Shown here: positions 55,709-64,000 of the stretch, in pieces | Layout of the letters: each line of letters starts with the position of its first letter | How positions within the stretch are numbered: position 1 is the stretch's first letter | From: KACC-23026 sp963829575 | Lineage (GTDB): Bacteria; Bacillota; Bacilli; Bacillales; Sporolactobacillaceae | Assembly: GCA_963829575.1 (NCBI GenBank) | Contig: CAWHJF010000021.1 | Coordinates: 167,721-231,720 of the forward strand | Direction of reading: 5' to 3' | DNA: 64,000 nt | Notes under the pieces: model-generated | What the model was told of the DNA's origin: nothing | Seen by the model: the letters and a program-made list of their open reading frames with translations, nothing else | Database searches by the model: none | Position numbers and translations under genes: made by a program

Positions 55709-58035
55709 CATTTGGAATCCCTCATTCGTATTCGCCATATGGATTCAGGAACAAGTGGAAGATGAGTCAGTTCAACTTGAGCGGCTAATGAGAGAGCATT
55801 TGCTAAAGCAGCTGGCATTCCAATTACGCCATGTTCGCCAATTCCTCTTGCCCCAAAAGCCGACTCTTCATCTGGGGTCTCTTCAAACTCAACTGAATAG
55901 TCCGGTTGTTCTCCATATCGAAAGAGTCGGTAAGTTCGAAGTTGTGGATTAAGGACGAGTCCTTGACTATTGTAGATAAACCCTTCTGAACTCGCGAAAC
56001 TTAACCCCATCGACATTCCGCCCATGACTTGTGCGAGTGCCCCTTTATAATTTAATACTTTACCTGCATCGATCACTGTCGCGGCCTTAAGTAGCTTATA
56101 ACTTCCATCACGAAGGTCTAATTCGACTTCCACAGCTTGTGCACCGACTGTCCACTGTGGACCTGGGGTTCCTTTTCCAGTTTCTTTTTCTAACGTCGTT
56201 AAATGTTTTAATATGTAGTTCCCGCGACCAATGACCTGCCCACCGATGGCATTTCCATTTGGAAACGTGTAGCCATACGCAATGTCCTTGATGGGGACAG
56301 ATAAGGTTGGATGACCTTTTACAAAAATATGCCCTGATTCAAGTTCAAGATCACTTTTTTCGACTCTTAACACAAATTGAGCGATCTCAAACAACTGATC
56401 AATGGCGTCATCGGCTGCTTTAAGTACCGCCCTTCCAGCCATATGTGTGGCTTCACTGGCTACCGTTTTCCAATGCTCAGGGCTTAAATCAGTCACAACT
56501 TCCATATGGACATGAACCTGACTTGTATCCATTTTTAACCGTTCAGCTAACATTTGGGCAAGTACCGTTTTGGTCCCCGTTCCAATCTCAACGACCCCAC
56601 AATTCAAATTCACAGTTCCATCTTGATTAAAAAGGATGACCGCACCTGATGGCGCATTCGTCTCGATATTGGAGGTTTTCCAAAAACAACCTAATCCTTT
56701 AGCCCTTACGGTGTAGGCATTGACCTGTTTGATTTGCCCATCTTGATCCCAGCGAATCATCTCTCTTAACCGTTGCATACATTTCTGGAAATTCCCAATG
56801 TTGCTTCTGGTAAGTAGTGCTTCAGTAGGTGTGGTTTGACCGGGATGAATGGCATTCTTAACTCTTAACTCCAAAGGATCAAGATTCAATTTCTTGGCGA
56901 GTTGGTCCATCGCTCGTTCAACGGCAAAGGTCAATTCGGTGTGACTAAAGCCTCGAAAAGCCGTGGCATACGTATGGTTAGTGTACATGCAAAAGGAATC
57001 ACACCAGACATTAGGCACAAAATAAGGGCCCGTGCAATCAATAGCGGCTGCATTGGCCATGTCTACCGCTTTATCCGCGTACGCCCCTCCATCCCATAAA
57101 AAGACAATTTTGGCTGCTTTAAGCATCCCATCTTGTGTTGCGCCGAGCGTAACTTTGGCATCTAAACCAATATGACAAGGGGATGTAATAAGGTCGTGTT
57201 CGCGTGTATTGACTAGTTTGACTAATCGGCCGTCTACCGCTTTTGAAGCCAGATAAGTCAAAATCTCCAGTTGAATCGGTGCTTTTCCACCAAATGCTCC
57301 GCCTACTAGAGGCGTATGAACGACAATATTTTGTACGGGGATCTTAAAATAATTACTGATTAATTTTTTAACCCTAAAAGGGGACTGAGTAGAAGAATGG
57401 ATGATCACTTGACCATCAGGCTTTATTTCTGTGGTTGAGACTCTTGTTTCCATTGCGGCGTGGTCAGATGGAGAAAAACTTATGGTGGACTCGAGCACAA
57501 CGTCACTATCCTGCCAACCTCTGTCCAGATCTCCTTTTCGGATTTTGACATGATTGGCAATATTTGTACCAGGAAAGGGATAAGTTGTGGCATCTTTTTC
57601 GTAATCACCTAGGTGTTCATGTACTAATGGTGCGTTTCTTTGATAGGCTTGTGTCGGTGAATTGACAACAGGTAGCGGTTCATAGGAAACTCGGATCAGG
57701 CTCGCCGCCTTAGCTGCAAGGTAATCCTCATCTGCAACGACAAGTGCAACCACCTCACCATGGTATCTCACTTTATCTATAGCGATTGGGGCCCGGTCTT
57801 TAATCCCTTCACCCGTTAAAATCGGAACCTCTTTTCCGGTTAGAATTGCCCGAATCCCAGACACTTTTACAGCTCGAGATGTGTCAATGCTTTTGATAAG
57901 AGCATGAGCATAGGTGCTTACGACTAATCGTACAACGAGGGTTTTTCGATCGATTTGATCATTCGTGTATTCCGCACGACCTGACACTTTATCGTAGGAT
58001 TCTTTCTTTGGCACACTTTTACCAATTTCACTCAT
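55708..58035 (-). CDS. pucD: Xanthine dehydrogenase-type molybdopterin-binding large subunit
   Basis: The 775-residue protein has VGGAFGGKAPIQLE, TAFRGFSHTELTFAVE and, near the C-terminus, GARGIGEHGVIGMPAALANA, where the Glu is at the usual catalytic position. The motif set fits molybdenum hydroxylases of the PucD/CoxL superfamily. Purine substrate is suggested by the pucDCEB-like order, but aldehyde or nicotinate oxidation cannot be excluded. Confidence 0.88.
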   Translation of the reverse strand: MSEIGKSVPKKESYDKVSGRAEYTNDQIDRKTLVVRLVVSTYAHALIKSIDTSRAVKVSGIRAILTGKEVPILTGEGIKDRAPIAIDKVRYHGEVVALVVADEDYLAAKAASLIRVSYEPLPVVNSPTQAYQRNAPLVHEHLGDYEKDATTYPFPGTNIANHVKIRKGDLDRGWQDSDVVLESTISFSPSDHAAMETRVSTTEIKPDGQVIIHSSTQSPFRVKKLISNYFKIPVQNIVVHTPLVGGAFGGKAPIQLEILTYLASKAVDGRLVKLVNTREHDLITSPCHIGLDAKVTLGATQDGMLKAAKIVFLWDGGAYADKAVDMANAAAIDCTGPYFVPNVWCDSFCMYTNHTYATAFRGFSHTELTFAVERAMDQLAKKLNLDPLELRVKNAIHPGQTTPTEALLTRSNIGNFQKCMQRLREMIRWDQDGQIKQVNAYTVRAKGLGCFWKTSNIETNAPSGAVILFNQDGTVNLNCGVVEIGTGTKTVLAQMLAERLKMDTSQVHVHMEVVTDLSPEHWKTVASEATHMAGRAVLKAADDAIDQLFEIAQFVLRVEKSDLELESGHIFVKGHPTLSVPIKDIAYGYTFPNGNAIGGQVIGRGNYILKHLTTLEKETGKGTPGPQWTVGAQAVEVELDLRDGSYKLLKAATVIDAGKVLNYKGALAQVMGGMSMGLSFASSEGFIYNSQGLVLNPQLRTYRLFRYGEQPDYSVEFEETPDEESAFGARGIGEHGVIGMPAALANALSLAAQVELTHLPLVPESIWRIRMRDSK

Positions 58036-58209
58036 AGAGATCCCTTCCTTTTGTCCTCTCCATTTAAATACAAACTCACAGGAAAGATCACTCTATTTTA
58101 TTAGTCAAAAAGGGAGGTTATGACTGACTGAAGAGATAACAGGAGTATACGATGTGATTAGATACGGAGGCATTTTTTAACCGTTAAAATTTCCTTAAAA
58201 AGTAAACGG

Positions 58210-58503
58210 TTAAAATTCTAATTCCATTTTAAATAACTGCACCATTTTTTCCCATAATTGCTTATTTTGATTCTGGTTCGCCCCACTTTCCTCTTTGACC
58301 ATAAATAGACGTAGTAAAACTGAATATTCTTCACACATTAGATGAAAACTATTAATTTTTTTATGAAGTACCGCAATATCAGCTCGTTTGCCCCATAAAA
58401 ATGGTGTGAGCACACTATTTCTTTCTGTGGTCTCAACTTCTTCTTTCGTTTGATGAACGGTTTCAAGGATCGCTTCATTTTTTTTCAACAACTGCATTCC
58501 CAT
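58210..58503 (-). CDS. Hypothetical helical protein
   Basis: The 97-residue product is helical and charged (LHKKINSFHLMCEEYSVLL). The frame stays open upstream as VLELFQAIEKWFEEGCTSQ, with no acceptable start, so the N-terminus may be damaged. No family recognised. A hairpin TTAACCGTT...AACGGTTAA covers its stop. Confidence 0.45.
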   Translation of the reverse strand: MGMQLLKKNEAILETVHQTKEEVETTERNSVLTPFLWGKRADIAVLHKKINSFHLMCEEYSVLLRLFMVKEESGANQNQNKQLWEKMVQLFKMELEF

Positions 58504-58780
58504 TTGACTTGTGCAACCTTCTTCAAACCATTTCTCTATAGCTTGAAAGAGTTCTAATACCTAGATTCTTTGCCATCTATTAGACTCCTTTGCAAAAAAG
58601 GGTGTCCTTCATCCCCAAACTCTAAACGATATGGATCTTACAACTCTCGAAAAACAACCTAACCTTTTTATTATTTTTTAATATACACTTTTTTTCAAAT
58701 TCTATTTATAAACAATTAGGCGACATATTTTTTCTTACTTAGCCAAAACTACCTGTTAAGAATGGAAAGGAGAGATGAAA

Positions 58781-58945
58781 ATGGGTCGTGGTAAACGTTT
58801 TAACCACAAAAGAAAAGGCCACCCTGGAGAATTTCCGAAGCATACGATCACTGAAGGAAAAGATCCAACTGAGACTGGCAGACAAGTGGCTGATTTTGCA
58901 ACCTATGAGGCTTATAAAAATGAAGATGAACGCGAAACCGATTAA
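58781..58945 (+). CDS. Small basic/acidic protein, 54 residues
   Basis: ATG lies eight bases after AAAGGAGA. The product MGRGKRFNHKRKGHPGEFPK... ends NEDERETD: a basic N-terminus and acidic C-terminus, without membrane segment. It looks like a small spore or nucleoid-associated protein but is not identified. A terminator follows. Confidence 0.6.
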   Translation: MGRGKRFNHKRKGHPGEFPKHTITEGKDPTETGRQVADFATYEAYKNEDERETD

Positions 58946-58968
58946 CGTATCTTGACCTAATAAGCGAT

Positions 58969-59011
58969 GGAGTCCAATTATAGCTTTCATTAGTTGGGCT
59001 CCTTTTTTATG
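58969..59011 (+). terminator. Terminator of the 54-codon gene
   Basis: GGAGTCCAAT, loop, ATTAGTTGGGCTCC, then TTTTTT. Confidence 0.75.
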
Positions 59012-59121
59012 CTTCTCTCCGTTGTTTCTTTAAAAATAGCTATACAATTATCAAATATTAGTTGTTATACTATTTTATATACTGTTAACTATTATCAATC
59101 TCATAGAGGGAGAACCTATAT

Positions 59122-59715
59122 ATGTTGCCTTTTGAGCGCCAAGAAAAAATCAGATCGCTTATCCAGTCTAATAAAAATATAAAAATCTCAGAACTCAGTC
59201 AAAAACTTGGCGTGTCGGAAATGACGATTCATCGTGATCTTAAACCATTAATCGATGAAGGTTTAATTATAAAAACATTTGGTGGCATAACGCTCGCGCA
59301 AAAAGCCCACATTCCATCAGAAAATGGGAATGATTGTGTTTATTGTAAACGTTCCCTTAACGAAGCTTTATCTTATCGCTTAATTCTGGACACTAATAAG
59401 GTAGAAGTCGCTTGTTGTGCGCATTGCGGGCTGCTTCGTTATCAACAAATAAAAGAACACGTTTTACAAGCTATATGCTATGACTTTTTAAGACGAACGA
59501 CGATCAGTGCGCCACTAGGTTGGTATGTCATGGATACGTCTTTAAATGTCGGTTGCTGCCAACCTCAAGTGCTCCCCTTTGAGTATAAAGAACATGCTGA
59601 AAAGTTTGCGAAGGGCTTTGGAGGATCTGTCTTCTCATTTGAAGAAACATTGGAAGCTTTGCCTAATAAAATGAATAAAGCAGCCTGCTGTAATACACCA
59701 CATCATCACCAATAA
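59122..59715 (+). CDS. DeoR-type HTH regulator with Cys-rich, NosL-like sensor
   Basis: Residues 1-60 form a DeoR-type winged helix (RQEKIRSLIQ, KISELSQKLGVSEMTIHRDL). Rather than a sugar-binding domain, the C-terminus has Cys motifs CVYC, CCAHCGLL, GCCQPQ and a final AACCNTPHHHQ. The YVMDTS and AEKFAKGFGG segments resemble NosL-type copper domains. It is likely a metal- or redox-responsive repressor. The neighbouring PepSY-like, lipoprotein and Sco-like genes are consistent with copper handling. Confidence 0.75.
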   Translation: MLPFERQEKIRSLIQSNKNIKISELSQKLGVSEMTIHRDLKPLIDEGLIIKTFGGITLAQKAHIPSENGNDCVYCKRSLNEALSYRLILDTNKVEVACCAHCGLLRYQQIKEHVLQAICYDFLRRTTISAPLGWYVMDTSLNVGCCQPQVLPFEYKEHAEKFAKGFGGSVFSFEETLEALPNKMNKAACCNTPHHHQ

Positions 59716-59752
59716 GCAAGCCTTTTTAGAAGTGAAAAATCGGCTGACTCAA

Positions 59753-59795
59753 AAGGGTCTGACTTCCTTGATTACAGGAGTCAGACCCTTTCGTT
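59753..59795. terminator. Bidirectional terminator
   Basis: AAAGGGTCTGACT and AGTCAGACCCTTT with about 13 bases between them; it sits between convergent genes. Confidence 0.75.
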
Positions 59796-59820
59796 TAGGT
59801 CATTTTTTTTATTTCAGAAT

Positions 59821-60264
59821 TTAGTTTGTAAGAGACACATTCAAAATCTTGGCAACCGTTTTAAGATTATCACGGTTCACTTTAATCATTTGATTGATCT
59901 TGGCATTGTCTTTACTGGAGACGGCATCTTGTAACTCATCATATTTAGAGTGGATATTTTCTGCATAGGTCTCTCCTTTTTTATCTTTCAAAGGTTGGAG
60001 AATCTCTGCATGAAATACATTATGAAGCTTGTCTGCGAGCGTTTTGGCCGATTGATAATCGCCTTTCTTCATATCGTTTTCGATGGTTGTAAACCCATTT
60101 AATTCCTCTTCAAAAGCTTGGGATAATGAGCTTGAAGGGTTCATTTTCATCCCTTTCATTGATGAGCTTTGGTTAGAAGTTGTAGGATTTGCTGTAGACC
60201 CACAACCCGCTAAGCTCAAAGTTAGAACAAGTCCGCATATAAGCATTGTTAGTCTTTTAAACAT
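59821..60264 (-). CDS. Lipoprotein, unknown function
   Basis: Start ATG 60264 (MFKRLTMLICGL), behind AAGGAG. The signal peptide ends with lipobox SLAGC. A Met/Ser-rich segment (SSMKGMKMNPSSS) and a helical domain (about 95 residues, DKLHNVFHAEILQPLKD) follow. The Met-rich stretch may bind copper; this is inference. It overlaps the upstream gene. Confidence 0.7.
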   Translation of the reverse strand: MFKRLTMLICGLVLTLSLAGCGSTANPTTSNQSSSMKGMKMNPSSSLSQAFEEELNGFTTIENDMKKGDYQSAKTLADKLHNVFHAEILQPLKDKKGETYAENIHSKYDELQDAVSSKDNAKINQMIKVNRDNLKTVAKILNVSLTN

Positions 60265-60559
60265 GATTTCTTTTTCTCCTTCTTTTCTTTCTAAATAATT
60301 CAAACCACATCCAGATTCCTGAGAAACTCAACGCGATCATACAGATTGCCCCTAAGTCGGTTAACCATACGATTGAGAAAGACCCAATATTTCCCGAATG
60401 TAGCGCAAAAATGAATTCTTGAAGTTTTTGATCGGTTTTCGATGAGTAACCAATAAGAGCATGATGATTTAATAAGATCCCTGTTATAGACATAACTAAT
60501 AGGATTAATGATCCAATTAATCCAGCGCTGCGATGTATGACCCTTAAAATTTTATACAT
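60257..60559 (-). CDS. PepSY-associated-TM-like membrane protein
   Basis: Start ATG 60559 (MYKILRVIHRSAGLIG), behind GAGTGGAG. The 100-residue product has two membrane helices, motif GILLNHH...LHSG, and a basic C-terminus. It resembles PepSY-associated TM proteins. It overlaps the lipoprotein gene by eight bases, so both form an operon. Confidence 0.7.
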   Translation of the reverse strand: MYKILRVIHRSAGLIGSLILLVMSITGILLNHHALIGYSSKTDQKLQEFIFALHSGNIGSFSIVWLTDLGAICMIALSFSGIWMWFELFRKKRRRKRNHV

Positions 60560-60794
60560 AAGCTCCACTCACAATTTCAAATTTTTTTCATTTCTTGGCT
60601 GACACTCAACCCCTTTAATTGTAGTTCATTTATTCTAAAATTCAATTTGTATTTGTTACAAAGTGTGAAACTTTGAGTTACATTGTTAATCGATCACATA
60701 GGTCTTTGTTAAATTTTCAGCCTGAAGACCTCCACATTGTCGTCGGTCATCATTGGAGCAATAAAGCCATCCACACAAATAACTTTCTCTACAC

Positions 60795-60821
60795 CAAAAA
60801 GACCGACACACTGCCGGTCTA
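60795..60821 (-). terminator. Terminator of the four-helix membrane gene
   Basis: On the minus strand AGACCGGCA, loop, TGTCGGTCT, then TTTTTGG. The remaining sequence between 60560 and 60794 holds no gene that I can see. Confidence 0.75.
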
Positions 60822-60887
60822 GGTTTACTGTTATAGTCGAATAACATTTAAATTATAGCCTAACTGTCATGGAACTTTTCCTATTTC

Positions 60888-61406
60888 TTAATTGGCCTTT
60901 TTTTGTTGGTCAAGCTGTTCGAGGTTTAAGAATTCCATTTTAAGTAGACGGCGACGCATGGTCGTCCAAGATCCGATAAATAGTAAAGTCAATAAAAGGG
61001 TAATGGGATACACGCCTCCGACAGGAATCATCGTGCCCAACATGATTCCCATTAATCCGCCCATCGCCCCTGCTACTAAGCCATCAATAACTGCGATGTC
61101 ATATAATGGTAAACTTATGCTGCCTGACACAAGAATTCCAATCATAAAACCCAATACATAAGCGAGACTTGGATGATGGGTGAACATGGCCCCCAAGACG
61201 GTGCAAATCGCCATCGTTGAAACCATCCCTAATGACATGGGTAGGGAATGAACCAATGTACTGTGTTGTTCCCTTAGTAGACCGAGACACTCTCTTTTTT
61301 TCCACAATACAAACACGATATTTGTGACCAAAACAACACATGCCACCAAAACAATGATCGCATACCATTCCGAAACCATTTGGTGACTCATCATGCCGTT
61401 CCCCAT
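60888..61406 (-). CDS. Four- or five-helix membrane protein, unknown
   Basis: The 172-residue protein has helices around residues 15-34, 60-76, 82-98, 103-125 and 132-148, rich in Gly and Met (AGAMGGLMGIMLGTMIP). The N-terminus MGNGMMSHQMVSEW has Met and His. No family recognised. It is a single gene with its own terminator. Confidence 0.65.
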   Translation of the reverse strand: MGNGMMSHQMVSEWYAIIVLVACVVLVTNIVFVLWKKRECLGLLREQHSTLVHSLPMSLGMVSTMAICTVLGAMFTHHPSLAYVLGFMIGILVSGSISLPLYDIAVIDGLVAGAMGGLMGIMLGTMIPVGGVYPITLLLTLLFIGSWTTMRRRLLKMEFLNLEQLDQQKKAN

Positions 61407-61677
61407 TAAATTCCCTCTCCTTTAATCAATGAATCTTAACAAAGTTGCGCGTTCCAAAACGTTAGTATATTTGCAAAATAATCTTACAAGCTATTGAAAC
61501 CCCTTTAATTTTTATTTAAACTAAAGTTATAGTATGAGAAAAATTGTTAAGTTATAACATCATCCTCGGATTTTTAACTTGACCTATTTTTAACCGTGTA
61601 AGTTGCTGACGTCTACAAAAACTTCATCATTAAGTTTTTGAACAAACTCTAAAAAGCCACCTTAGGGAGTGAGAAAC

Positions 61678-62307
61678 GTGTTAAAATGGATCAGAAGAGT
61701 TTTATCTATCATTGTCGCTGTGGCTATTATGTTTTATGTCACACCGAAACTACAAGCAGAAGCCTCTTACAATAAATATAAAAAGGACTTATTTATTTCA
61801 AGAATTTCTCCTATTACTCCACCTACTTTTACACTAACAGATCAAAATGGACGAACGGTTTCCTTATCTGATTTAAAAAATAAAAAAATCGTCATTCAAC
61901 CTATGGACCCTAAGTGTACAGACATATGTCCGCTTGTTTCTAAGGAACTCATCGATGCCAATAAGCAATTAGGCTCTACAGCGAAAAATGTGATTTACAT
62001 AGGGATTAACGTTAATGAATACCATAATAAAGTGAAAGATGTCAAAATGTTTTCGAACCAACATGGGTTATCAACTTTAAACAATTGGTATTTTCTAACC
62101 GGTTCTCCTGAATCGCTAAAAAAAGTATGGAAGGCCTATGGAATTGAAGTGATCCCAAGTAAAGATGGGGATGTACAGCACACTGAAGTTTTAATATTTG
62201 TAGACAATAAAGGAAAAGAAGAATACATGGGGCAACCGCAAAATGATCAAGCGAGTGTGAAAGAATGGTCAAATGCGATTAGTTTTATAGTCAAACGAAT
62301 GGGCTAA
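61678..62307 (+). CDS. Sco1/SenC-family copper/redox protein
   Basis: Start GTG 61678 (MLKWIRRVLSIIVA), behind AGGGAG; the earlier GTG at 61669 overlaps that site. An N-terminal membrane anchor precedes a thioredoxin-like domain with the CxxxC motif DPKCTDICPLVS and the distal His in DVQHTEVL. Sco proteins deliver copper to cytochrome oxidase CuA or act as thiol reductants. No oxidase gene is in the window. Confidence 0.85.
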   Translation: MLKWIRRVLSIIVAVAIMFYVTPKLQAEASYNKYKKDLFISRISPITPPTFTLTDQNGRTVSLSDLKNKKIVIQPMDPKCTDICPLVSKELIDANKQLGSTAKNVIYIGINVNEYHNKVKDVKMFSNQHGLSTLNNWYFLTGSPESLKKVWKAYGIEVIPSKDGDVQHTEVLIFVDNKGKEEYMGQPQNDQASVKEWSNAISFIVKRMG

Positions 62308-62337
62308 TTCCTATTGAAAGGCTATATATAAAGATTT

Positions 62338-62368
62338 AGGGGACAGCCTGCGCTGGCCCCTTTTTCAA
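62338..62368 (+). terminator. Terminator of the Sco-like gene
   Basis: GGGG-A-CAGC, loop CTGC, GCTG-G-CCCC, then TTTTTC. Confidence 0.8.
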
Positions 62369-62420
62369 ATTCAAATTAAGGGGAACTACTTCTCAAATAA
62401 ACGATTAATATATACGAAAA

Positions 62421-62446
62421 AAAGAACCGCAATAAGCAGTTCTTTT
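62421..62446 (-). terminator. Terminator of the rRNA/tRNA operon
   Basis: On the minus strand AAGAACTGC, loop, GCGGTTCTT then TTTTT just after tRNA-Ile. Confidence 0.8.
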
Positions 62447-62449
62447 TGA

Positions 62450-62523
<74 letters not shown>

Positions 62524-62540
62524 ACTATTATTAAAATAGA

Positions 62541-62614
62541 TGGAGCGGGTGATGGGAATCGAACCCACGACCAGAGCTTGGAAGGCTCTTGTTTTACCAC
62601 TAAACTACACCCGC
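62541..62614 (-). tRNA. tRNA-Gly (TCC)
   Basis: GCGGGTGTAGTTTAGTGG...; anticodon TCC; CCA is encoded. Confidence 0.95.
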
Positions 62615-62673
62615 ATAGTTAATATTTATAATGTAGTTGAAAGGTAGTCTTATTATGTCACAACTTAATAATG

Positions 62674-62750
62674 TGGTAGCGGAGGAGGGGATCGAACCCC
62701 CGACCTCACGGGTATGAACCGTACGCTCTAGCCAGCTGAGCTACTCCGCC
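62674..62750 (-). tRNA. tRNA-Met (CAT), elongator-like
   Basis: GGCGGAGTAGCTCAGCTGG...; anticodon CAT; first pair G-C/T type of an elongator; CCA encoded. Confidence 0.92.
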
Positions 62751-62771
62751 ATAATATATTAAGTTAAGCAA

Positions 62772-62845
62772 TCGGGAAGACAGGATTTGAACCTGCGGCC
62801 CCTTGGTCCCAAACCAAGTGCTCTACCAAGCTGAGCTACTTCCCG
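62772..62845 (-). tRNA. tRNA-Pro (TGG)
   Basis: CGGGAAGTAGCTCAGCTTGG...; anticodon TGG in loop TTTGGGA. Confidence 0.93.
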
Positions 62846-62852
62846 TTATGTA

Positions 62853-62929
62853 TGGCGCGCCCTGGAGAAGTCGAATCCCCAACCTCCTGATCCGTAGTCA
62901 GACGCTCTATCCAATTGAGCTAAGGGCGC
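62853..62929 (-). tRNA. tRNA-Arg (ACG)
   Basis: GCGCCCTTAGCTCAATTGG...; anticodon ACG; CCA encoded. Confidence 0.93.
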
Positions 62930-62946
62930 ATATAAAATTTGTATAA

Positions 62947-63026
62947 TGCGGGTGAAGGGACTTGAACCCCCACGTCAAAGACACTAGATCCTAAATCTAG
63001 CGCGTCTGCCATTCCGCCACACCCGC
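62947..63026 (-). tRNA. tRNA-Leu (TAG)
   Basis: GCGGGTGTGGCGGAATGG...; anticodon TAG in loop TTTAGGA; long variable arm. Confidence 0.9.
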
Positions 63027-63054
63027 AAAATAAAACTTGCTTCGTTTAAATTGA

Positions 63055-63127
63055 TGAGCCATGGAGGATTCGAACCTCCGACCCTCTGATTAAAAGTCAG
63101 ATGCTCTACCGACTGAGCTAATGGCTC
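63055..63127 (-). tRNA. tRNA-Lys (TTT)
   Basis: GAGCCATTAGCTCAGTCGG...; anticodon TTT. Confidence 0.94.
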
Positions 63128-63148
63128 ATGCTACACTGTGCTATTCTA

Positions 63149-63224
<76 letters not shown>

Positions 63225-63252
63225 TCTATAAGTTATGGGATTGAAATTAAAA

Positions 63253-63328
63253 TGGCGGACCCGACCGGGATCGAACCGGCGATCTCCTGCGTGACAGGCA
63301 GGCATGTTAACCGCTACACCACGGGTCC
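63253..63328 (-). tRNA. tRNA-Asp (GTC)
   Basis: GGACCCGTGGTGTAGCGG...; anticodon GTC; CCA encoded. Confidence 0.94.
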
Positions 63329-63418
63329 ATCTGTTTTATGAACTTATAATGCTATACTAGATTACATTTTATATAAAAGGAACAAAAAAGATATCAACGT
63401 AGTACGTTTTATAAATAT

Positions 63419-63495
<77 letters not shown>

Positions 63496-63532
63496 ATAAT
63501 TAGAAATGCAATAAGTTTTTCTATTGAGTAAA

Positions 63533-63608
63533 TGGTGGAGGATGACGGGATCGAACCGCCGACCCCCTGCTTGTAAGGCAGGTGCTCTCCCAGCTGAGCT
63601 AATCCTCC
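63533..63608 (-). tRNA. tRNA-Val (TAC)
   Basis: GGAGGATTAGCTCAGCTGG...; anticodon TAC; CCA encoded. Confidence 0.94.
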
Positions 63609-63637
63609 AAAAGATCAAATGAATTACTTTAGAACAA

Positions 63638-63712
63638 TGGTGACCCCTACGGGATTCGAACCCGTGTTACCGCCGTGAAAGGGCGGTGTCTTAACCGCTT
63701 GACCAAGGGGCC
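63638..63712 (-). tRNA. tRNA-Glu (TTC)
   Basis: GGCCCCTTGGTCAAGCGG...; anticodon TTC; CCA encoded. Confidence 0.94.
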
Positions 63713-63724
63713 AATCTTAAATTT

Positions 63725-63841
63725 GCCTGGCGGCGTTCTACTCTCACAGGGGGAAGCCCCCAATTACCATCGACGCTGAAGAGCTTAACGACCGTGTTCG
63801 GGATGGGTACGGGTGTGACCTCTTCGCCATAACCACCAGAC
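63725..63841 (-). rRNA. 5S ribosomal RNA
   Basis: TCTGGTGG...GCGAAGAGGTCACACCCG...CCCATCCCGAACACG on the minus strand is the bacterial 5S core; ends pair (TCTGGTGG/CGCCAGGC-like). Confidence 0.95.
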
Positions 63842-63892
63842 AAGTATTCAATTGAAGGATATCCCTTCAAAACTAGAATGAAGTGAAAAAAT

Positions 63893-64000
63893 TAGGTTAA
63901 GCCCTCGATCGATTAGTATCCGTCAGCTGCATATGTTACCATACTTCCACCTCGGACCTATCTACCTCATCATCTCTAAGGGATCTTACTGACTTAAAGT
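63893..64000 (-). rRNA. 23S ribosomal RNA, 3' end (partial)
   Basis: The minus-strand sequence through GACGGATACTAATCGATCG and the GAGGGCTTAACC end is the conserved 23S 3' terminus. The rest lies beyond the window, so this is an rRNA operon with tRNAs downstream. Confidence 0.92.

Overview
The window looks like chromosome of a low-to-mid-GC, endospore-forming Bacillales member, probably near Sporolactobacillaceae (Pullulanibacillus or Tuberibacillus-like). That placement is inference from gene content: ypsC/rnpB/gpsB/ypsA/mrfB/mrfA synteny as in Bacillus subtilis, a class B RNase P RNA, AGGAGG ribosome sites, a CotJA-like spore-coat fragment, LysM/GH18 spore-type hydrolases, murT-gatD and desKR. 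No name can be proven from sequence alone.

Layout. 1-6.1 kb: cell-wall and chitin hydrolases (truncated GH18; 3xLysM-GH18; LysM-amidase; small SDR-like protein; frameshifted LysM-amidase-LysM gene). 6.2-14 kb: housekeeping block on the minus strand (ypsC, rnpB, gpsB, ypsA, mrfB, mrfA). 14-21.4 kb: an eroded accessory region with a decayed histidine kinase, a DUF255/YyaL gene with a broken 5' end, an Abi-family gene between direct duplications, an XRE regulator, a retropepsin-like protease with its small partner, a GH13 remnant and a COG4705 membrane protein. 21.6-32.5 kb: membrane-anchored GH18, murT-gatD, then a two-ATPase FtsX-type ABC operon with lipoprotein and a divergent two-component system. 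32.6-42.9 kb: oxidoreductases, membrane proteins, a HisK_N kinase, larE with an aldo/keto reductase, and two more YyaL 5' remnants. 42.9-48.2 kb: arsRBC, then des-desK-desR with palindromes matching DesR sites. 48.3-49.2 kb: a CotJA/glutamate-decarboxylase chimera. 49.3-53.6 kb: FUSC membrane protein, a 194-bp tandem repeat array and a LysM/NlpC-P60 endopeptidase. 53.8-58 kb: a xanthine-dehydrogenase-like operon. 58-62.3 kb: small hypothetical genes, a DeoR-type regulator with a Cys-rich domain, a lipoprotein, a PepSY-like membrane protein and an Sco1-like protein. 62.4-64 kb: twelve tRNAs, 5S and the 3' end of 23S rRNA, all on the minus strand.

The most unusual signals are: four dispersed 5' fragments of a YyaL gene, all altered at the same point just before the CxxC-coding motif; a 194-bp tandem repeat with a diverged solo relative beside rnpB; a probable non-canonical AUU start on a molybdenum-cofactor nucleotidyltransferase; and many decayed genes plus several one-base frameshifts. 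The frameshifts could be real decay or residual sequencing error, and I cannot tell which from here.
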